From positions 1,166,124 through 1,196,226 of the forward strand of contig BFEA01000237.1 in the NCBI GenBank assembly GCA_003427395.1: a stretch of DNA of 30,103 nucleotides, read 5' to 3'. A program made the translations under genes and the position numbers. This DNA is from Chara braunii. Taxonomy: Eukaryota; Streptophyta; Charophyceae; Charales; Characeae. Shown here piece after piece: positions 20,996 to 30,103 of this stretch. The notes beneath the pieces are model-generated. The model was not told the origin of the DNA. It was given only the letters and a program-made list of their open reading frames with translations, and searched no databases. Position 1 is the first letter of the stretch. Every line of letters begins with the position of its first letter.

Positions 20996-22711
20996 TCTGG
21001 GGCCTGCTCTCAATGACACCCTCTGTCTCAACCCTGCCTCTCCCTCAAGAGGCTCCTCTATCCTCTGTTCGGGCGAAAACAAACTCGTCTCCTCCTGCAT
21101 GGTATGCACTGCCTCGAGGAGCACGTCCATGGATCCCTCCGCTGAGCCTTGAGCTGGCTCACTGCTAGACGGTGGTAGCCCCTCCTCAAGAGCCAATGGC
21201 ATGACTGGGCCTGCCGCTACTATAGGTAGCGTCGTGAGTTCAGTAGGGTCTCTGAACTCGAAGGCCTCTCTCTCTGCCTCCCTCTGGGCTCTCCCCTCCT
21301 CTGGTTTCGGGATAACTCTTCCCATATGTGGCTCCTGGTGGGGCTCCGCTGCAGATGGTTGTCCTGGCAAACCATGCCCCGACTGCCTTTGCTATCCCTG
21401 TCGGCTGCTTTCGGCCTTGTCCTCTCTCCCTCGATGCTGCTGCCTCAAGTCCTTGATAATCGCAGCCTGACTAGCTACTAGAGCCCTGAGCTCCTGGATC
21501 TCTACTTCCATCGTCTCCAAACGTAGCCCATGACCCTCTTTTTTCATCTTCTTCCCCGCCAGATCGCTTTCCACCATCAGATACCGATCGAAACTGGTCT
21601 TTGCTAAGAACCTGATCTTGCGATCCAACCTCTCTTCTGCTTTCCTTGCCACCTCGAATCCAGCTCTTGTTGGGGAAGGAAGCCCCTCCCCCTTTTGCTC
21701 CCAGAAGTCTCTCCACATCTCTGGGATTTCAGGGGCCTTAGCTGGCGCGCTCGGTGGCTGATCCGGGAGCGCCCCTGCTGCCTCCAATCTCTGCCTTTCC
21801 TGCTGCTGCTCCGGAAGTGCCCCCGCTGCCTCCAACCTCTGCCTCTCCTGCCATATCTCTTCTATTCTCCTTCTTCTTCTCGCCCTTTTTTCTTCAGCTG
21901 TTTCGCCAGCTGGTGCCCTCTCCCTCGTGCGATGGTTGACCCTCTTCAGGATCTCTGCTTCCACCTCCTTCTCAGGCTGGCACAGCTCCTGGCGCAGCTC
22001 TGCAGGTGCTGGCTCCTCCAGGTCTGGGTGCTCCAGGGCATGAGCTGCTAGGTGCCTGGCAATCAAGGCCAAAGCTTCTCTCCTTACAGTTGCAGTCTCC
22101 TTCCTCCTTTCTGCTCTTCTCTCTGGCGAAAGAGCCTTTTCTGATGAAGGCAATGAGACCTCCTCTCTCTGCAATCCCTCAGCTGCCTGGCGAGTGCTCC
22201 CTGCTGTATCCCCAGGCCTCAAACCCACTGCTGGCGTCTGAGGGGGTGTGTCCTCTCCAACCTCTATCACGTCCTTCCCTGCATGCCTCCCCTCTTCACC
22301 CAGCCTCCTCTCTCCCTGATTGTCCCGGGCCTCCTCTCGTGGTACCTCCTCACGTGGCGCCTCCTCTGCCTGTCCTCCACGCTCCTCGCATCGAGGCGAC
22401 GTTCCCCATCGAGAGACGTCCAGGTGCGTCTCCAACTCTCTCAGTGGCCCCTCAGATGCTGGCGCCCCCTCCTGTGTGCGCACTGGCGACCTCCTCAATC
22501 CACCCTCGACAAAATGATGGAACTCCACCGGTCCCAACCCACACTCATGATACGCCCCTCGCTCTTCAACCTCAGGCTCCGACTCCTCTTCTCTCCTGGC
22601 TAGGGCCTTCCGTCCCCCTCGAGATGCCCTTGCCTCGCTGGGCTCAGGGTCCCTCTGCCTCCTGCTCCTCTGGCGCCTCTCAACTCGGGGCCGAGGCGAC
22701 TCTGGTCATCA
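20996..22711 (-). pseudogene. Second gag-like ORF, central Glu/Arg-rich coiled-coil region
   Basis: One reading frame spans this part with breaks: tandem TGA codons at 22706-22711 and a TAG at 21392-21394, each one transition away from a sense codon. The protein is rich in Glu, Arg, Ala, Pro and Gln. It includes a directly repeated RQRLEAAGALP segment (two copies about 17 codons apart near 21780-21850) and a predicted coiled coil around VEIQELRALVASQAAIIKDL (about 21440-21510). Such charged, coiled regions often separate capsid and nucleocapsid parts in large Gag-like proteins. Large plus-strand ORFs over the same DNA (for example 22006-22767) are Pro/Ser/Leu-rich shadows. Confidence 0.65.
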
Positions 22712-23226
22712 AAAGGCCTCCCTCAAGTCTGCCCTGCAGCTCTCCCAATCTCGGGCCATATCTCTGATCTGCCTAGCCAGTGGCCTCTCCGCCTTTCTGG
22801 TCCAGAGGGGTAGCGTCCTCGCCCAGTCATCTCTTGGTGTACCTACCCCTGCATGAACCACTCGAAGGCGGGGATAAAGTCCGCCGCATTTCCGATCTTT
22901 AGGCGAATCGGTCTGCCATCAGGTCCCACAGGCGAGGGTCGTAGCTCCTGCATCCTCATCTCCACCTCTGGCCTCGTCGTCGCCTCCCTACGGATCCGGG
23001 CAATGGGCTCCTCAAACCTGTCAGCTCCCCTCAATTTCTCAATCGCCTGGGCCACGGTCCAACTCATACGCCTTGCATGCTCCCAGAAACTGTCCAGGAA
23101 TAGCTCGATGTCCCCATCATCGGACACAGGAGTACTCTCTCGATGGCGAGGCCCATGCCGCTCATATCCTCCTGATGCCCCCAACGGCCTTCGTGGCGGC
23201 CGTGTCCCCTTCCCTCCTCTTGGCAT
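22712..23226 (-). pseudogene. Second gag-like ORF, N-terminal capsid-like part
   Basis: The ATG at 23226 gives MPRGGKGTRPPRRP; an upstream in-frame GTG is a less likely start. A one-base deletion in the G run near 22843 shifts the frame. After it comes DDWARTLPLWTRKAERPL and then RDWESCRADLREAF. The arrangement ADFIPAFEWFMQG, then W-x6-LPLW, then a helical ADLREAF end resembles the capsid region of retroelement Gag. It starts 146 bp after the integrase stop on the same strand, in the slot env occupies in retroviruses, but has no signal peptide or membrane segment. It could be an extra ORF of this element or the gag of a separate element whose pol is missing. Confidence 0.6.
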
Positions 23227-23371
23227 GGTTGCACAACAAGTGAAGGAGACAACAGTCACACATTGGAGTAAGTAAACAGGTGATAATCAAAGCAAGCTCA
23301 GACCAGACCATACTCATGCAGCATGCAACCTATCTGACCTACACATCCTATCGCTTTTATTCTAAAGGAAG

Positions 23372-24412
23372 TCAAATGATCTCTCTCACCTCTTCCCGCG
23401 CCACAAATTTCTTCAGCCGCGTTCCAAATACCAAGTCCTTTCATTCAGTCCCATTCAACTCTTCAATCTGATATGCTCCAAAATCTCTACACCGCACGAT
23501 CCGGTAGGGATCTAACCACCCCTTATGGAGCTTCCTGGACCATTGCTTCTCCAACGATGAATCGTACAGGAGTACGACGTCCCCAACTGCCAAGGGTACT
23601 TTCCTCACTCGCGCTGACTGATCCCAACGAGCCTTATCATCCACGCGGATTCTTTCCACCTGGTCAGACGCCTCCTGAATTTTTTCTTCTATTCCAGATC
23701 CTGGCGCCTGCAGGTCTTAAGAAAGCTCTCGATTGGGAAGGTGGCATGCCTTCGATACCACAACGTCGCCGGTGCGTACTTGGTGGATTTTTTCACTCTA
23801 ATGTTCTCGACAAAGAATATTGCCCTTAGGTACCTTGGTCATTGATTAGGCCTACCTTCGGTCCATTTAGCCAAGAGGATTGTAATGGTACTATGCCCTC
23901 TCTCCACTGGAGTATTTGCCTGGGGGTGCGCGGCCGTGGTGTAGTTGGCTACTACACCATACCTTGATAGCAGTTCTTGCACCTCCTGGCAGGTAAACTC
24001 TGATCCCCTGTCCATTACGAATTCCCTGACGAAAGGATAACGCAGGGAGTATTCCTCGATACAACTAACCAAGACTTGCCCAGTCTTTGTACGAATGGCA
24101 CGTCCATCTACGAAGTCAGACATGTTATCGCGCTCATCGAAGATGTAGTTATAGCCCTGGTCCCCAAGCGGCATGAAAAGTAAATCGAGATGCACTACAA
24201 CCCCCACCTCTCACTCTAACCTTGGATGTAACGGCTCTCCTTGCCTCAAACGGGATCTCTCCTGGCAGGGTATGCAAGATCGACAAAACTTCCCAATCAT
24301 GTCCATCATTCCATCCCAGTAGTACAACTTACTTATCTTGGCGTATGTGGCTTGTACCCCTCGATGCGCTCCTATAATGCCATCATGAAGTGTTGCTATG
24401 ACGTCAATCTCT
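23372..24412 (-). pseudogene. Ty3/gypsy integrase, broken
   Basis: The order is complete. The N-terminal zinc-binding HHCC motif is LHDGIIGAHRG, then CRSCIPCQER (about 24240-24405). The catalytic core carries HLDLLFMP, FVMDRGSEF and NTPVERGHST, giving D, D and E with exactly 35 residues between the last two (D,D-35-E). The C-terminal domain is basic and beta-rich, with WSRKLHKGWLDPYRIV (GPY/F-like). In-frame TGA codons occur at 24211-24213, 23839-23841 and 23441-23443, and a frameshift with a probable small deletion lies near 23690. The reading frame ends at 23372. The enzyme would insert element cDNA into the host chromosome; this copy cannot be translated intact. Upstream it is joined to an inverted segment at about 24412-24420 rather than to its own RNase H. 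Confidence 0.9.
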
Positions 24413-24416
24413 AAGC

Positions 24417-25575
24417 ACCTAAGAAAGTTAGTTCGTCAGGATCAGGAATGGGTTTGGGGCGAAGAGCAGGAAGAGGTGGTGGCCAGAATGAAGGAAGAGT
24501 TTTGAGAAGGGGGTTTGGCGTTGGGGGCGCCAGACTATGATGCGACGGAAACGAGACCCTTCATTGTTGAAACGGATGCGAAACCAACTGCCTTAGGAGG
24601 GGTTTTAATCTAGGCAGACATGGAGGGAAAGGAAAGACCTTTGAGGTTTGAGAGTCGGACTCTCTGTACGACTGAGAGGGACTATTCTCAGTTCAAGAGG
24701 GAGACTCTTGCCGTCCTCCAGTGTCTGCGAATCTTCCGAAACTACATCTTCGGCAGAAGGTTTATATTGAGAGTGGACCCAACTGCCCTGGCCTACTCTC
24801 TAAGGAATTACATTCCATCGGATCCAACAGCTGTCAGGTGGCTGACGTACATCTGGATGTTTAACTTCGAGTTAGAACGGATACCTAGAAGCAAGAACCG
24901 GGCGGACGGGCTGAGTCGTATCAACTGGGATAGTCAAGAAGGAGAGGCGGTGGAGAATACGCCCCCAGTTGATGAATTTTTGGATCAAGAGAAAGATGTC
25001 CGTCTCCACATTAACAAGTGGTCGCCTCGAGTGCCCAGTTGTGTAGGTCATCGTATCTGGCAAGCGCCTAGCGGGTATGAACGGAAGGCGGAGCTAGTCC
25101 TTAAGCCTTTTGAGGAAAAGGATCCTTGAGTGATAAGGATGTTCAGTGGATGATGAAGTTGGCGTTGGCTGGATCGAATAGCCTAGTGGAAGATATGAGG
25201 GCAATAGAGGAAGGGTCAGGGCAGGTAGAAAGGCATGAGGAACTGATGGGAGCGATGTATCTCCTCGTCAACACACTACTGCAGGAAAGCCTCGATTAAG
25301 CAGACTCGTTGAATCCGGCGGGGAATGAGGACGAGGTGCACGAGAGCCAGGACGACGAGTTTGAAGAGGGTGAGATCAAAGAGGTTTTTCGTACAGAGGA
25401 GTATGAAGGGATCTACCTGGAGTTGGGGCTCCTTCTGTCATGCGAAGTACGACTTAAAGATGCGAGCGATGGGACTCAGAGGATGATGCAGCGCTACTTG
25501 GTGCGAGATAGCCATCTTTTCGTAAGGAGGGAAGTGGGGAATCCTAGGAGAGTCGTCTGCGGTAGGAAAAGTTCT
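24417..25575 (+). pseudogene. RNase H and RH-integrase linker, inverted relative to the rest of the element
   Basis: Plus-strand translation starts with the RT-RNase H connection (LVRQDQEWVWGEEQEEVV), then RNase H with the acidic residues in FIVETDA, FKRETLAVL and ILRVDPTAL, and the usual closing RADGLSR (about 24895-24915). It continues into an acidic linker (EFEEGEIKEVF) and YLVRDSHLFVRREVG just before the integrase zinc finger would begin. Breaks are a TGA at 24503-24505, a TAG at 24611-24613, a frameshift near 25130 and a TAA at 25297-25299. RT ends abruptly at 25567 on the minus strand and the integrase zinc finger begins at about 24405 on the minus strand, so this block is exactly the missing middle, flipped. 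Confidence 0.9.
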
Positions 25576-26653
25576 TGACGAAGGCCCTCCAAAATCCGCA
25601 CGTCCCAAGGAAGCTCCGGACATCAGTTATTGAGTGGAATGAGACTGGCCACTCAGTAATCTTGTCCGTCTTCTTTACATCCGGTCGTCGACCCTTCTTA
25701 CTGCAGACGAACCCCAAGATAGTAGCTTCCCTCATGCAGTGTCTGGACTTGGCCCCGCTTGCCGTGAGGTTATGCTCCTCGAGCAGGCTCAGCACTTTCC
25801 CGAGGTCTTGGATATGCTTCCAAACAAAACGTCTTACCCTTGGCAAAACCTCATCACTCTCCTTCACTGCCGGCCCCTTCACCGCCAGATCATCGATATA
25901 TCGCTGCGTGATATGAGGGTTGACCGGCTGCATGGCTCGTATCATGGCCCGTTGGACCATCGCTACTGCATTGTTCCATCCTTGCGGAGCCACACTCATG
26001 TGGATTAGTCCTCGAGGCGTATGCATAGCTATCACTGGCCTGTCTGACAGATAGACCGGAAATTGGTCACACCCTGAGTAGAGGTCTATAAGCGAGATTA
26101 TAGGTCTTCCAGCACAGGATTCTGATAGCACGTCCGTGTTGGGCAACCCTCCCGCGTCCCGCACTGTCACCGCATTTAATCGCTGCAGGTAATGCACCCA
26201 CCGCAGCGTCCCGTTAGGTTTGATCAAACAAAACCACGGGGACGCATACGACCCACTCGAGTAGTCGGCGACATGCGTGCGTATCTTGCCATCGAGGTAA
26301 TCCACCACCTTCTTCTCCTCGTCAGGATTAAGATATTGCGCCCCTCTTAAGTTCCACGGTTCATGTGGCACGGTGTGGATGCGGATCATAGGTATTTTAA
26401 CCACATCCAACCTGTCGCGCTCCTCGTCGCTAAACGCATAGGCGCGATGCCTCTTCTTCATTAACTCCACCATCAAGGCTCGAGCCTGAGGTAATGGGAA
26501 GTCGGGCTCTCCTATGATCAGCTCCTCCTTGTTCCCTTCATTGATACGGCATGACCCTGCTGAGGCTCTCTCCTTCATTCGCCGTATCAACCCCCGTTCT
26601 CGTTCATAGTACACCTCCTCGTCCTCAGTAACGAGGACGGGGACTGGCGGCAC
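25567..26653 (-). pseudogene. Ty3/gypsy reverse transcriptase
   Basis: This is the longest intact frame of the element. Residues 100-330 form the RT domain: WFCLIKPNGTLRWV (140-153), IISLIDLYSG with the first catalytic Asp at 190, the PQGWNNAVAMVQR fingers/palm motif (223-235), YIDDLAVKGP with the catalytic pair at 254-255, and LTASGAKSRHC followed by ILGFVCSKKG (296-321). Variants from the usual consensus include Cys for Tyr after SG and Tyr for Asp before LQRLN. It makes element cDNA from RNA. The normal sequence stops after AFVKNFS, where the inversion joint begins; the last residues are read into inverted DNA. A frameshift at about 26655 separates it from protease. Confidence 0.93.
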
Positions 26654-26660
26654 TTCTAGT

Positions 26661-27566
26661 CTACCGTCTTGTACCGCCTTTGGGAACCCTGCTTGAGCCG
26701 CCCCCTAAAAAAGACCGACTCACAGATTGCACCTGCACCAACGTCGGGACCCTCCTGCCATCCGGAAGACGATACACCAACTCCAGTCTCAATGCCTCAG
26801 GACACTCCAGGACCTGCTCCCTTAATGCCTGGATGGCATCCGGATCTGCCATCTCATGTGCGGCCACCAAATCCATGACCTTCCCCACGTCCAACAAGCT
26901 GAGGGAGAATGCTTCAACCCTCTCTTCCTCCCCCGGTTCCGCCCGGAGCCTCCGACGCTCGCCCTCCAACTCCTTGATTGTGAAAGACCCTGGATTGGGT
27001 CGGTTCCTTATGCTTTTTGGCCCTGTATTCCTGCAGGTGACTACTTCATAATTTCCGCAGGCAGGATCACATAAGAGAAGGATCAGAGTCCCATCATGCT
27101 TATTGAATATCACCGTCTCTGTCCTGCTCAGAAAGGATCCCCCTAAAAAAATCCCGTGATCCACGTCCGGCATGACGAAGAAGCATGCCCTAGCCTTTAC
27201 TTTCCCAACCTCTATGAACACATTTGAGGCTGTCCCACATAACACGGCCTTGCAGCTTGCCCCATGTAGACTATCGCAGTCAGATCGGTCTATATCCAGT
27301 CTGAACCTGATGGCATCTGCCTCCCGGATGATATTCATTTCCGCCCCTGTGTCCACCATCGCTGCAGACTTAGAGCCCTTCACTACCAAATCCACAGTGC
27401 CGCAGGCCACACACTTCCAGTCCATCTTCGTGCCCGACTCTGCCCACTCCGCCTCCTTGGGCAGGCTCGTACCCAGATGGACGTTGGGCACCAGACGCCA
27501 CGACAACCTCCCCTTCAATCCATCCCGAAGCTTAGGGGCTGACGCCAAGATTTCCTTCAAGGTCAT
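26661..27566 (-). pseudogene. Retropepsin-like aspartic protease with flanking Gag-Pol region
   Basis: A 301-codon frame. The protease core is at residues about 65-150: SAAMVDTGAEMNII with catalytic Asp 72 in the DTG triad, and the closing hydrophobic-Gly motif IFLGGSFL (139-146). Retropepsins work as dimers and cut the Gag-Pol polyprotein. A CVAC pair just upstream (residues 52-55) could bind metal but is not a full knuckle. A 120-residue Glu/Arg-rich spacer leads to RT. The frame is offset from both neighbours by frameshifts near 27566 and 26655. In an intact copy gag-pro-pol was probably one continuous ORF. Confidence 0.85.
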
Positions 27567-28390
27567 GAGGTCGTTAGGCCTTCTAACAACCTGTCGATCA
27601 CCTTCTCTACATCAAACCCTTCTTCCAGTCGGACCACATATTTCTTCTTTTTAGGCGGCACATCGTGTAAGACCGGCTCAACTCCTTCCCTGGCCTCTCT
27701 TTTCTTAGCCCTTTGCTCCGCCCTCCGATCCTCTTCCTGGCGCAGCCTCTCATCTTCTTCCTCCTCGTCATCATCATCCTCCACTTCCACTGCCTTTTTC
27801 CTTCCTCCCGGCTCAGGCTCTTTTCGGGGAGGTTCCTTGCTAGCACTGGCCTTGGCTCGACTTCACCTTCGCGCTGCCTGCGCCAGCCGGGCCTGCGGGG
27901 TAAGCGGTCCCATCACCATCCCCGTTCGTGGGCCCGACCCCACTACATTTACTCCGGGTCGCCCGGACGCCGACTCCGGGCCGGAGTCATAAAGGAACAC
28001 CTTGGGGACGTTAGACCTCCATTCCCTTATTCCCTCACAAAGGTCCACCAACTTCTGTTGGTACCTCCCCATCTTGCTCAACAGGTCCTCCATTTTCCCC
28101 AGCTAGGCGGACGGAGGTTCTATCTTTTCTTCCTCATTCTCATCGTCCGACTCGATGATTATGGGCTCTTCCCTCTTACCTCCCTCTCGTAGCCCCTGAG
28201 TTACTTCCTCATCACTCCCCACTTCCTCTACCCCAATTGGTGGTCCTTCCTTCTCTTGCCATAACCTGAATGTGGCAGAGGGTGGCGGTGCGGCTGCCTC
28301 TCTTCGTTGTGCCTCCGCGCTCACTCCGCCAAGCTTCCTATCAATAAAATCTTCAAACTGGTCATAGATGTTTCCATCCATGGTGGAGGA
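27563..28390 (-). pseudogene. Gag-Pol linker, acidic/basic low-complexity region
   Basis: One frame covers this part with a TAG at 28103-28105 and a TGA at 27863-27865. It has a segment beginning MDGNIYDQFEDFIDRK, acidic runs (ESDDENEEEK; VEVEDDDDEEEEDE), a possible coiled segment (KMGRYQQKLVDLCEGI), then a Lys/Arg-rich stretch ending PPKKKKYVVRLEEGFDVEKV. No enzyme motif is present. It connects the nucleocapsid part of Gag with the protease. The frame changes at about 28385 (from the CCHC region) and 27566 (to protease). Confidence 0.65.
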
Positions 28391-29019
28391 ATCAGCCCGT
28401 TCTTCTTATCCTCCCGCCTTATGTTACAGAACCTAATAGTGTGACCCTGCTGGTTGCAATGTTGGCGGATAGCCGACCTCCAGTCAAAGCGGGCTCTTCC
28501 GTACCCCTAACCTCCTTGATCCCCCTGGCCTTGGTTCGCCTGGCCTTGGCTCCCCTGGCCTTGGCTATTCCATTGTCCTCCTCGGCCGCCGCCATTCCTG
28601 CCTCGCCCCCTTTCACCACCCCTTCCTCCATTGCCTTGATTGCCCTGACCCTGGTTCCCACCCCCAGCCACGCTCCCTTGCAAACGAGGAGCGGGTGATG
28701 GCGGCGGGGCCATAGGCTGGGCCTGGGCTGCAGGATAGATAGGGGGCGGCATACTCGTTTGCGGCCCAGCATAGGGTACCACCTGTCCAGAAGGCGCCGG
28801 CCCTCCCCAAGGCACGTAGGTGTTGATCACGGGTCATGGCCACTGCCCAAAATGTGGTATTGGCAACTGCGAAGGGCCCGCACTACTCGAAGGTGCCGAC
28901 GCACTCGGGGAGGCAGATACCACCGCTTGGGGTATCTGGCCCTTTCCCGAACCTTGCCCCCCTTGCGTCAAATTGCGCTGCTTACGCTGCACCTCCGAGA
29001 GGTCCTCTCTTCTTCCCAC
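28391..29019 (-). pseudogene. Gag nucleocapsid region: Gly-rich stretch and defective CCHC knuckle
   Basis: A Pro/Ala/Gln-rich section is followed by a Gly/Asn/Gln/Arg repeat region (RGRGRNGGGRGGQ and NQGQG-type repeats, about 28510-28640), then CNQQGHTIRFC. This fits C-x4-H-x4-C of a zinc knuckle, but the position of the first Cys, two residues upstream of the remaining motif, is Arg (CGC, one transition from TGC). In-frame stops are TGA at 28834-28836 and TAG at 28507-28509. Gly/Arg-rich plus knuckle regions bind RNA in Gag. The Gln-Gly repeats also generate Leu/Pro-rich shadow ORFs on the plus strand. Confidence 0.7.
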
Positions 29020-29786
29020 CCTTCCTTGGCAGCCTCCTCGATCACGGTCTCTTTGGCCCTTCCCTGAATTGTCGTTGCCACCTTTCTTTGTATCACCGGG
29101 TCTAACTCTGTTAATATGTCGGTGATAATTTTTCTTACCCCTGGAGTCCCGGATGCCGTAGCATCCCTCTCCTTCCTCTTCTGTCTTTGTAACCGTACCT
29201 TGTGCTGCTCCACCTGGTATAAACTCTCATCTTCCACCCCTTTATCAATGGTGGCTCAGGTGAGCTTAGCACTCCCTCCTCCATGACTTGTAAACTCATG
29301 GGCCTCTGACGCAGTAAGCAGTCCCAAAAAGATGGCACACTGCGTCTCCTCTGAGATCCCGTGGACCTTCCTTGCCCTCTTCTTGAATTCTTGTACAAAG
29401 GTCCCTATCGTAGTGAAGTTATCTTTGTTCATTGCCTTCAGGTCTGCCGTGGTTAGCAGGCCATCGCCCAGCCTGTACTTTCTTTGCATTCCCTCTTTGA
29501 ACTTGGCCCAATTGTCGTTGGTATCGTTAACCACCCTCTGCACCTCCTTATTGTGCCCATAAAGCACATATCTCATGATCCGCTGGAATTTCACCGCATC
29601 CGCTAGTCCCACTATTGCTTGTTCCACCCGATCCAGCCAGTCCGAGACTCTTTCTCCATTGAAGTGAAAGGTGTCGACCTTAGGGACATTGCTTGGAGTT
29701 TCCTCATGTCGGTCAATGGCCACAATAAGGTCCTCGAGCGTCAGGACCTTCCTGGTGCCATCCGATACACCGCCGCTCTCCGGCAT
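29010..29786 (-). pseudogene. Ty3/gypsy Gag, capsid-like part
   Basis: The ATG at 29786 starts MPESGGVSDG. Residues 39-58 read TFHFNGERVSDWLDRVEQAI, the typical F-x-G-x-x-V-x-x-W-L start of the Retrotrans_gag capsid domain. It is followed by helices ending in FVQEFKKRARKVHGI and CAIFLGLLTASEAHEF. A TGA at 29256-29258 interrupts; the same frame continues as a charged helical region (LYQVEQHKVRLQRQKRKE) to about 29010, where a frameshift leads to the nucleocapsid part. This protein would build the virus-like particle. The upstream ATG context is preceded by a TATA-like box, but the 5' LTR and primer-binding site were not recognised. Confidence 0.82.
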
Positions 29787-29894
29787 CTTGATAGACTTTT
29801 CTCTTCAAGCTCCCTGTCAGAAGAAAAACAAGGACACTCGCCTACTCAGCATCCTATCTCAAAAGGGTTTATCCTGTATGTCCTCTCTTGCTTC

Positions 29895-29902
29895 CTTATA
29901 TA
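29895..29902 (-). promoter_or_regulatory. Possible TATA box upstream of gag
   Basis: The minus strand reads TATATAAG about 110 bp upstream of the gag ATG. This is a reasonable place for the promoter of an LTR element if the LTR runs to near gag. A pyrimidine-rich TTTTTCTTCTGACAG on the minus strand nearer to gag resembles a splice acceptor. Neither is proven. Confidence 0.3.
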
Positions 29903-29960
29903 CTTATCTGACACGGATACGGCCATCCCTCGTAGCGTTCCTAGCTCAGGTAGGTAAATA

Positions 29961-30103
29961 GGACCAGCGTTGTCACGCGGGGATCCCCGGGGCCCAAGCC
30001 GGGGTAGGGGTTTCAACCCCGGACCCCCGCCGCGGGGCTACCCGACCCCCGCCCCCGCAAAAACAACCCCGGCCCTGCCCCAACCCCGCCACCCCCGCTC
30101 CCA
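29961..30103. repeat. Extremely C-rich low-complexity end
   Basis: Composition changes abruptly to CCCCG/CCCCC runs with nested palindromes: GGGGATCCCC, and CCGGGGT...AACCCCGG around 29999-30022. No ORF has meaning here. It could be a GC-rich repeat at the element's border or an assembly artefact at a contig end. Confidence 0.6.

Noticed and set aside
22006-22767. 253-codon plus-strand ORF over the retroelement
   Set aside because: It is Pro/Ser/Leu-rich antisense of the Glu/Arg/Gly-rich second gag-like ORF, and the minus frame carries the domains.
25575-26008. Plus ORFs over the reverse transcriptase
   Set aside because: They are antisense shadows; the minus frame contains the complete RT motif set.
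29787-30103. 5' LTR of the minus-strand element
   Set aside because: No matching sequence was recognised at the 3' side (17400-20600) and no primer-binding site or polypurine tract was seen, so LTR boundaries cannot be called.

Overview
This window looks like repeat-rich nuclear DNA from a eukaryote, most likely a plant or alga. It has no bacterial-style operons. It is dominated by a decayed Ty3/gypsy-type LTR retrotransposon, dispersed and tandem repeats, microsatellites, and long stretches with little coding signal. A large streptophyte algal genome (Chara-like) would fit my recollection of this element family, but nothing here proves it. Scattered N calls between about 237 and 3086 point to a draft consensus.

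Layout. Positions 1-3100 hold a GA microsatellite, homopolymer runs and weak ORFs. Positions 3161-4445 hold about 17 irregularly spaced copies of a small hairpin with a constant CCCT-TAAGTT-AGGG-like head and variable but still complementary arms. Positions 4803-4970 hold a two-copy repeat. Positions 5352-6655 hold one copy of a dispersed repeat family; a second copy lies in opposite orientation at 15605-17440. Positions 6670-10100 show no supportable genes. Positions 10122-15307 hold ORFs and broken ORFs that appear to be diverged copies of one unrecognised domain, interrupted at 11928-12373 by GC-rich repeats and a (GA)44 tract. A truncated gag-like gene follows at 15354-15630. Positions 17440-20600 hold repeats and hairpins.

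The right third, 20613-29786, is a Ty3/gypsy element on the minus strand. In transcription order it has a capsid-like gag, a Gly-rich stretch with a CCHC-like knuckle, an acidic linker, a DTG protease, a YIDD reverse transcriptase, a segment with RNase H and the RNase H-integrase linker that is inverted onto the plus strand, an HHCC plus D,D-35-E integrase, and then a second gag-like ORF ending in a CCHC knuckle, in the position where env sits in retroviruses. I count about 14 in-frame stops and about 8 frameshifts, so the copy is dead. No LTR pair was recognised.

The items most worth following up are the covarying hairpin array, the tandem unknown-domain cluster, the second gag-like ORF downstream of integrase, and the internal 1.16-kb inversion.
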